64,000 nt of DNA, from the NCBI RefSeq assembly GCF_000586435.1, contig NZ_BAWH01000001.1, positions 372,001 through 436,000 on the forward strand. Direction: 5' to 3'. Shown in pieces: positions 61,552-64,000 of the stretch (positions within the stretch are counted from its first letter, which is position 1; the number at the start of each line of letters is the position of its first letter). This stretch comes from Psychrobacter sp. JCM 18901 (GTDB lineage Bacteria; Pseudomonadota; Gammaproteobacteria; Pseudomonadales; Moraxellaceae). Made by a program: the position numbers and the translations under genes. The notes beneath the pieces were generated by a model. That model was not told the origin of the DNA. It searched no databases and worked only from the letters and a program-made list of their open reading frames with translations.

Positions 61552-62957
61552 ATGACCCTACATATTTATCAAGCTCGACTGCTGCACTATTTGACCGAAA
61601 GCGATCGTACTGAGCGTACATCCTCTGATCATTCACAGACATTAGCTGTGGAACGAGACGTAACGTTACTACCAGTGATTGAAGGTGTCCGAATTTATCC
61701 TGAATATATCGCTGATGGTGCGCTTGTCGTAGATGGTGTGACAGGGTGCATTGTAGAGTATGGTCATAACGAGACAATATTAGCGAAATATACTAATACC
61801 TCTGAGCAAGCAGGACAGTTAGTAGTCAAAGTACATGATTATCGCGATAAGTTGATCATGCCAGGCTTTATTGATACCCATGTGCATTATCCGCAAATAG
61901 ATATGATTGCTGCTTACGGTGAGCAATTACTTGACTGGCTTAACAATTATACTTTCGTCACCGAGCCAATTTTGGCGATCCGAAAGTAGCGCATGATACG
62001 GCACAGTTCTTCTTAAACCAGCTGCTGGCAAATGGTACGACGAGCGCCATGGTGTTTTCTACCAGTCATCCTGAATCAGTGAGCGCATTTTTTTACGGAA
62101 AGTCACAAGCTCAATACTCGTATGATCACGGGTAATGTCTTGATGGATCAAAATGCGCCTGATAATTTGTGTGTGCCTGCTGAGCAAGGCATTCGAGATA
62201 CCCAGAACATCATTGATAACTGGCATGAGCGCGGCCGTCAGCATGTGGCGATTACCCCGCGCTTTGCTATTACTTCGACACCCAAGCAACTACAAATGGC
62301 AGGTGAGCTGTATGCCAGTTACGAGAGTGTTTATCTGCAGACGCATCTAGCAGAAAATCATGATGAAATTGCCTTTGTAAAACAATTATATCCCAATCAT
62401 AAAGGCTATCTCGATGTCTATGATACGATGGGATTACTGGGTCGACGCACCACCTTGGCACATGGTATTCACCTTGAAATATCTGAGTATGAACGCTTAC
62501 GCGATACTGGTACGCAGATATCACACTGTCCGACGTCCAATCTGTTTCTGGGAAGTGGACTATTCGATTTACCCAAGACGTTAAGTTATACCGGTGTCAG
62601 TATCGCCACTGACGTTGGAGCAGGGACAAGTCTGTCGATGCTGACGACTCTGTCAGAAGCGTATAAAATCCAACAACTACAAAGCAATCAACTATCCGCT
62701 CATCAAGGCTATATCAAATTACTTTGGGTAATGCCCAGTCGCTATTATTGGACGATAAAATCGGTAACTTTATGCCAAATAAAGAAGCGGATTTTGTGGT
62801 CATCGATATGGGTGCAACGGCATTGCTTGAGCGGCGTATGGCGCAGACCAAGACACTGGAAGAGCAGTTGTTTGTACTAATGATGCTGGGTGATGATAGA
62901 GTAATTGATCAGACAGTCATCGCAGGCGTGAGTCGCTATCGTAAATCTACTGCTTAA
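61552..62957 (+). CDS. guaD: Guanine deaminase, three frameshifts
   Basis: Amidohydrolase converting guanine to xanthine, feeding the upstream xanthine dehydrogenase. Zinc-site motifs: MPGFIDTHVHYPQIDM, QTHLAENHDEI, TLAHGIHLE and ATDVGAGTSLSML. A base is missing at 61968-61969 (TEPNFGDPKVAHDTAQFF expected), one extra in T7 62088-62094 (SAFFTESHKLNTRM), one missing near 62706 (HQALYQITLGNAQSLLLD). Restored length about 468; E. coli GuaD has 439. 104 bases after xdhC; followed by a strong hairpin terminator. Confidence 0.93.
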
Positions 62958-62983
62958 TAAATTAGCGAAAAATATGAATAACG

Positions 62984-63021
62984 AAAAAGCCCTGTTTATG
63001 TTAAACATAAACAGGGCTTTT
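62984..63021. terminator. Bidirectional terminator between guaD and allA
   Basis: aaaaagccctgtttatgtt / aacataaacagggcttttt arms, almost no loop, T runs on both strands; the two catabolic gene sets converge here. Confidence 0.93.
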
Positions 63022-63049
63022 ATCAGATTGATTTGTGCTTAATGACAGC

Positions 63050-63580
63050 TTAGTTGCATTCATCTTTTAACTCAATAGACACATGCCACTCCGTGATATC
63101 AATCTCATGACAGTTATTACCCTCGCCATTGATACGATCAATAACTAAGAAATCACTGTCACGCCCAAGCGCGAGTAGAGGGTGATGCCAGACATTAGCA
63201 TCGTACTGTACACCTTGGTGAGATTTCGCGTAAAACACTGCTAGGTCATCAGGCGACTGCGGCGGCACACCAGCTTTAGCAACTACGACGATATAGTCTT
63301 GGCCTTCCATAGATACAAATGCTTGTGTCCCAAGCGGATGATATTCCATGACCGAAAGGGCAATCGGATTCTCACGCTTTTTGGCTCGAAAGATACTCAT
63401 GCCAACTGCACCACCGTCTAGTTTACTTTCGGCAAGTGCATGATGACGAACCGCATAGCCATTATTGATCTCATAAGTATTATCAGCGGTTTGCTCATTA
63501 TCACTATAGCGCTCGATGACCGAGCCATAGGGGGCAAAGTTTGCCTTGGTCAAAGGCTTAGCCGTTAGTGTGACACTCAT
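63050..63580 (-). CDS. allA: Ureidoglycolate lyase
   Basis: Splits ureidoglycolate into glyoxylate and urea late in purine breakdown. Family text: [54 protein letters not shown] and [20 protein letters not shown], with the conserved histidine region. 176 residues, near the E. coli enzyme (160). The frame is intact. Its ATG overlaps or abuts the end of the allantoicase gene, so the two are translated together. Confidence 0.93.
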   Translation of the reverse strand: MSVTLTAKPLTKANFAPYGSVIERYSDNEQTADNTYEINNGYAVRHHALAESKLDGGAVGMSIFRAKKRENPIALSVMEYHPLGTQAFVSMEGQDYIVVVAKAGVPPQSPDDLAVFYAKSHQGVQYDANVWHHPLLALGRDSDFLVIDRINGEGNNCHEIDITEWHVSIELKDECN

Positions 63581-64000
63581 TATTCAGCCTCTTTGCTATC
63601 AATATCAGTACATTGTCAGTATTAGCCTCAGCAATTTTGCCATACACGCGTACACGGCTGATACCACCATCTGGGAAGATATTGACCCGAATATGGGTGA
63701 TAGGCTGGTCTATCTCAAGCTTATCTTTACTAAAAGTATGAACGTCGTCAGCATTGGTTTTTTTGCGGCTCAAGCAGGGTTTCCCAAAACATACTCTGAG
63801 TCACTAAAGTTTGCTCTGGTGTATTTGGTGAGTAGACGGCTTGGATCGATACTTTATCAGGATAGTTGCCTTTAAAGTGGGCAGTATCTATCTCGATGGA
63901 ATCAACGATACCTGCTTGACCTAACGCGATGATGCACCAGTCATTACCTGGCTCACGGCGACGGCGGGTCTCCCAACCATCACCCATATTAGGCGCTTTA
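63558..64000 (-). CDS. alc: Allantoicase, partial, one frameshift
   Basis: Hydrolyses allantoate to ureidoglycolate and urea, the substrate of the next gene. Only the C-terminal part is in the window. The diagnostic block [18 protein letters not shown] is present, then [20 protein letters not shown] and [22 protein letters not shown]7 run at 63758-63764 (plus strand, six expected) breaks [15 protein letters not shown]. The stop is at 63558 as read; a frame change near 63605 would instead end it at a TAA about 30 bases earlier, just before the allA start. The gene continues past the window edge. Confidence 0.92.

Noticed and set aside
1..64000. tRNA, rRNA, CRISPR array, insertion sequence or prophage genes
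   Set aside because: I looked for tRNA arms, evenly spaced identical repeats with spacers, transposase motifs and terminal inverted repeats and found none; the periodic arrays have no unique spacers and highly degenerate units.

Overview
The window looks like a chromosomal segment of a Psychrobacter-type gammaproteobacterium (Moraxellaceae). The basis is my recognition of the proteins and gene orders (dnaG-rpoD, secF-secD-yajC, rluD-pgeF, nrdA/nrdB/yfaE-like), the moderate AT-rich composition, and the long disordered tails on housekeeping proteins. No database search was run. I saw no rRNA, tRNA, CRISPR array, insertion sequence or prophage.

Layout. 1-5.6 kb: end of zapE, a YdjA-like nitroreductase, gpsA, sixA, and gspL-gspM of type II secretion. 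5.8-9.8 kb: a small membrane protein, pyrD-cvpA and purF. 9.9-12.5 kb (minus): azlC-azlD amino-acid exporter and a MATE pump. 12.8-16.6 kb (minus): yajC, secD, secF. 17.2-24 kb: a CNNM/CBS membrane protein, a small exported protein, a lytic transglycosylase with seven LysM repeats, and a compact MltF-type enzyme facing it. 25-27.6 kb: a Nif3-family protein and a DegS-type protease. 27.8-33.5 kb (minus): the class Ia ribonucleotide reductase locus (nrdA, nrdB, YfaE-like ferredoxin), interrupted by an AT-rich AbiH-type anti-phage gene. 34-40.2 kb: ybeD, a bestrophin, a lone methyltransferase, a decayed TetR repressor and a SulP transporter. 40.4-43.1 kb (minus): ArsR regulator, DUF2798 protein, siderophore-interacting protein, MarR regulator. 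43.5-49.5 kb (minus): bamD, dnaG, rpoD. 50.2-52.4 kb: rluD-pgeF. 52.6-55.4 kb: YeeE/YedE transporter, flavodoxin, and a 41-residue lipoprotein. 56.1-64 kb: purine catabolism (xdhA-xdhB-xdhC-guaD, with allA and alc facing them).

The most important property for a reader is that more than half of the genes, including essential ones (dnaG, secD, nrdA, nrdB), are broken by single-base shifts. Extra bases sit almost always in A or T runs of 7-8. Missing bases sit mostly in short runs. The conserved protein resumes in another frame each time, so I treat these as one gene each and suspect read or assembly error rather than pseudogenes. In one case (dnaG zinc finger) two opposite shifts cancel and hide the damage.

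The best biological leads are the AbiH gene inside the nrd locus, strictly periodic 14-16 bp degenerate tandem repeats next to nrdB, rpoD and xdhB, a roughly 110-residue low-complexity insert in DnaG, the seven-LysM transglycosylase, and a lysine/alanine-rich unknown protein upstream of nrdB.
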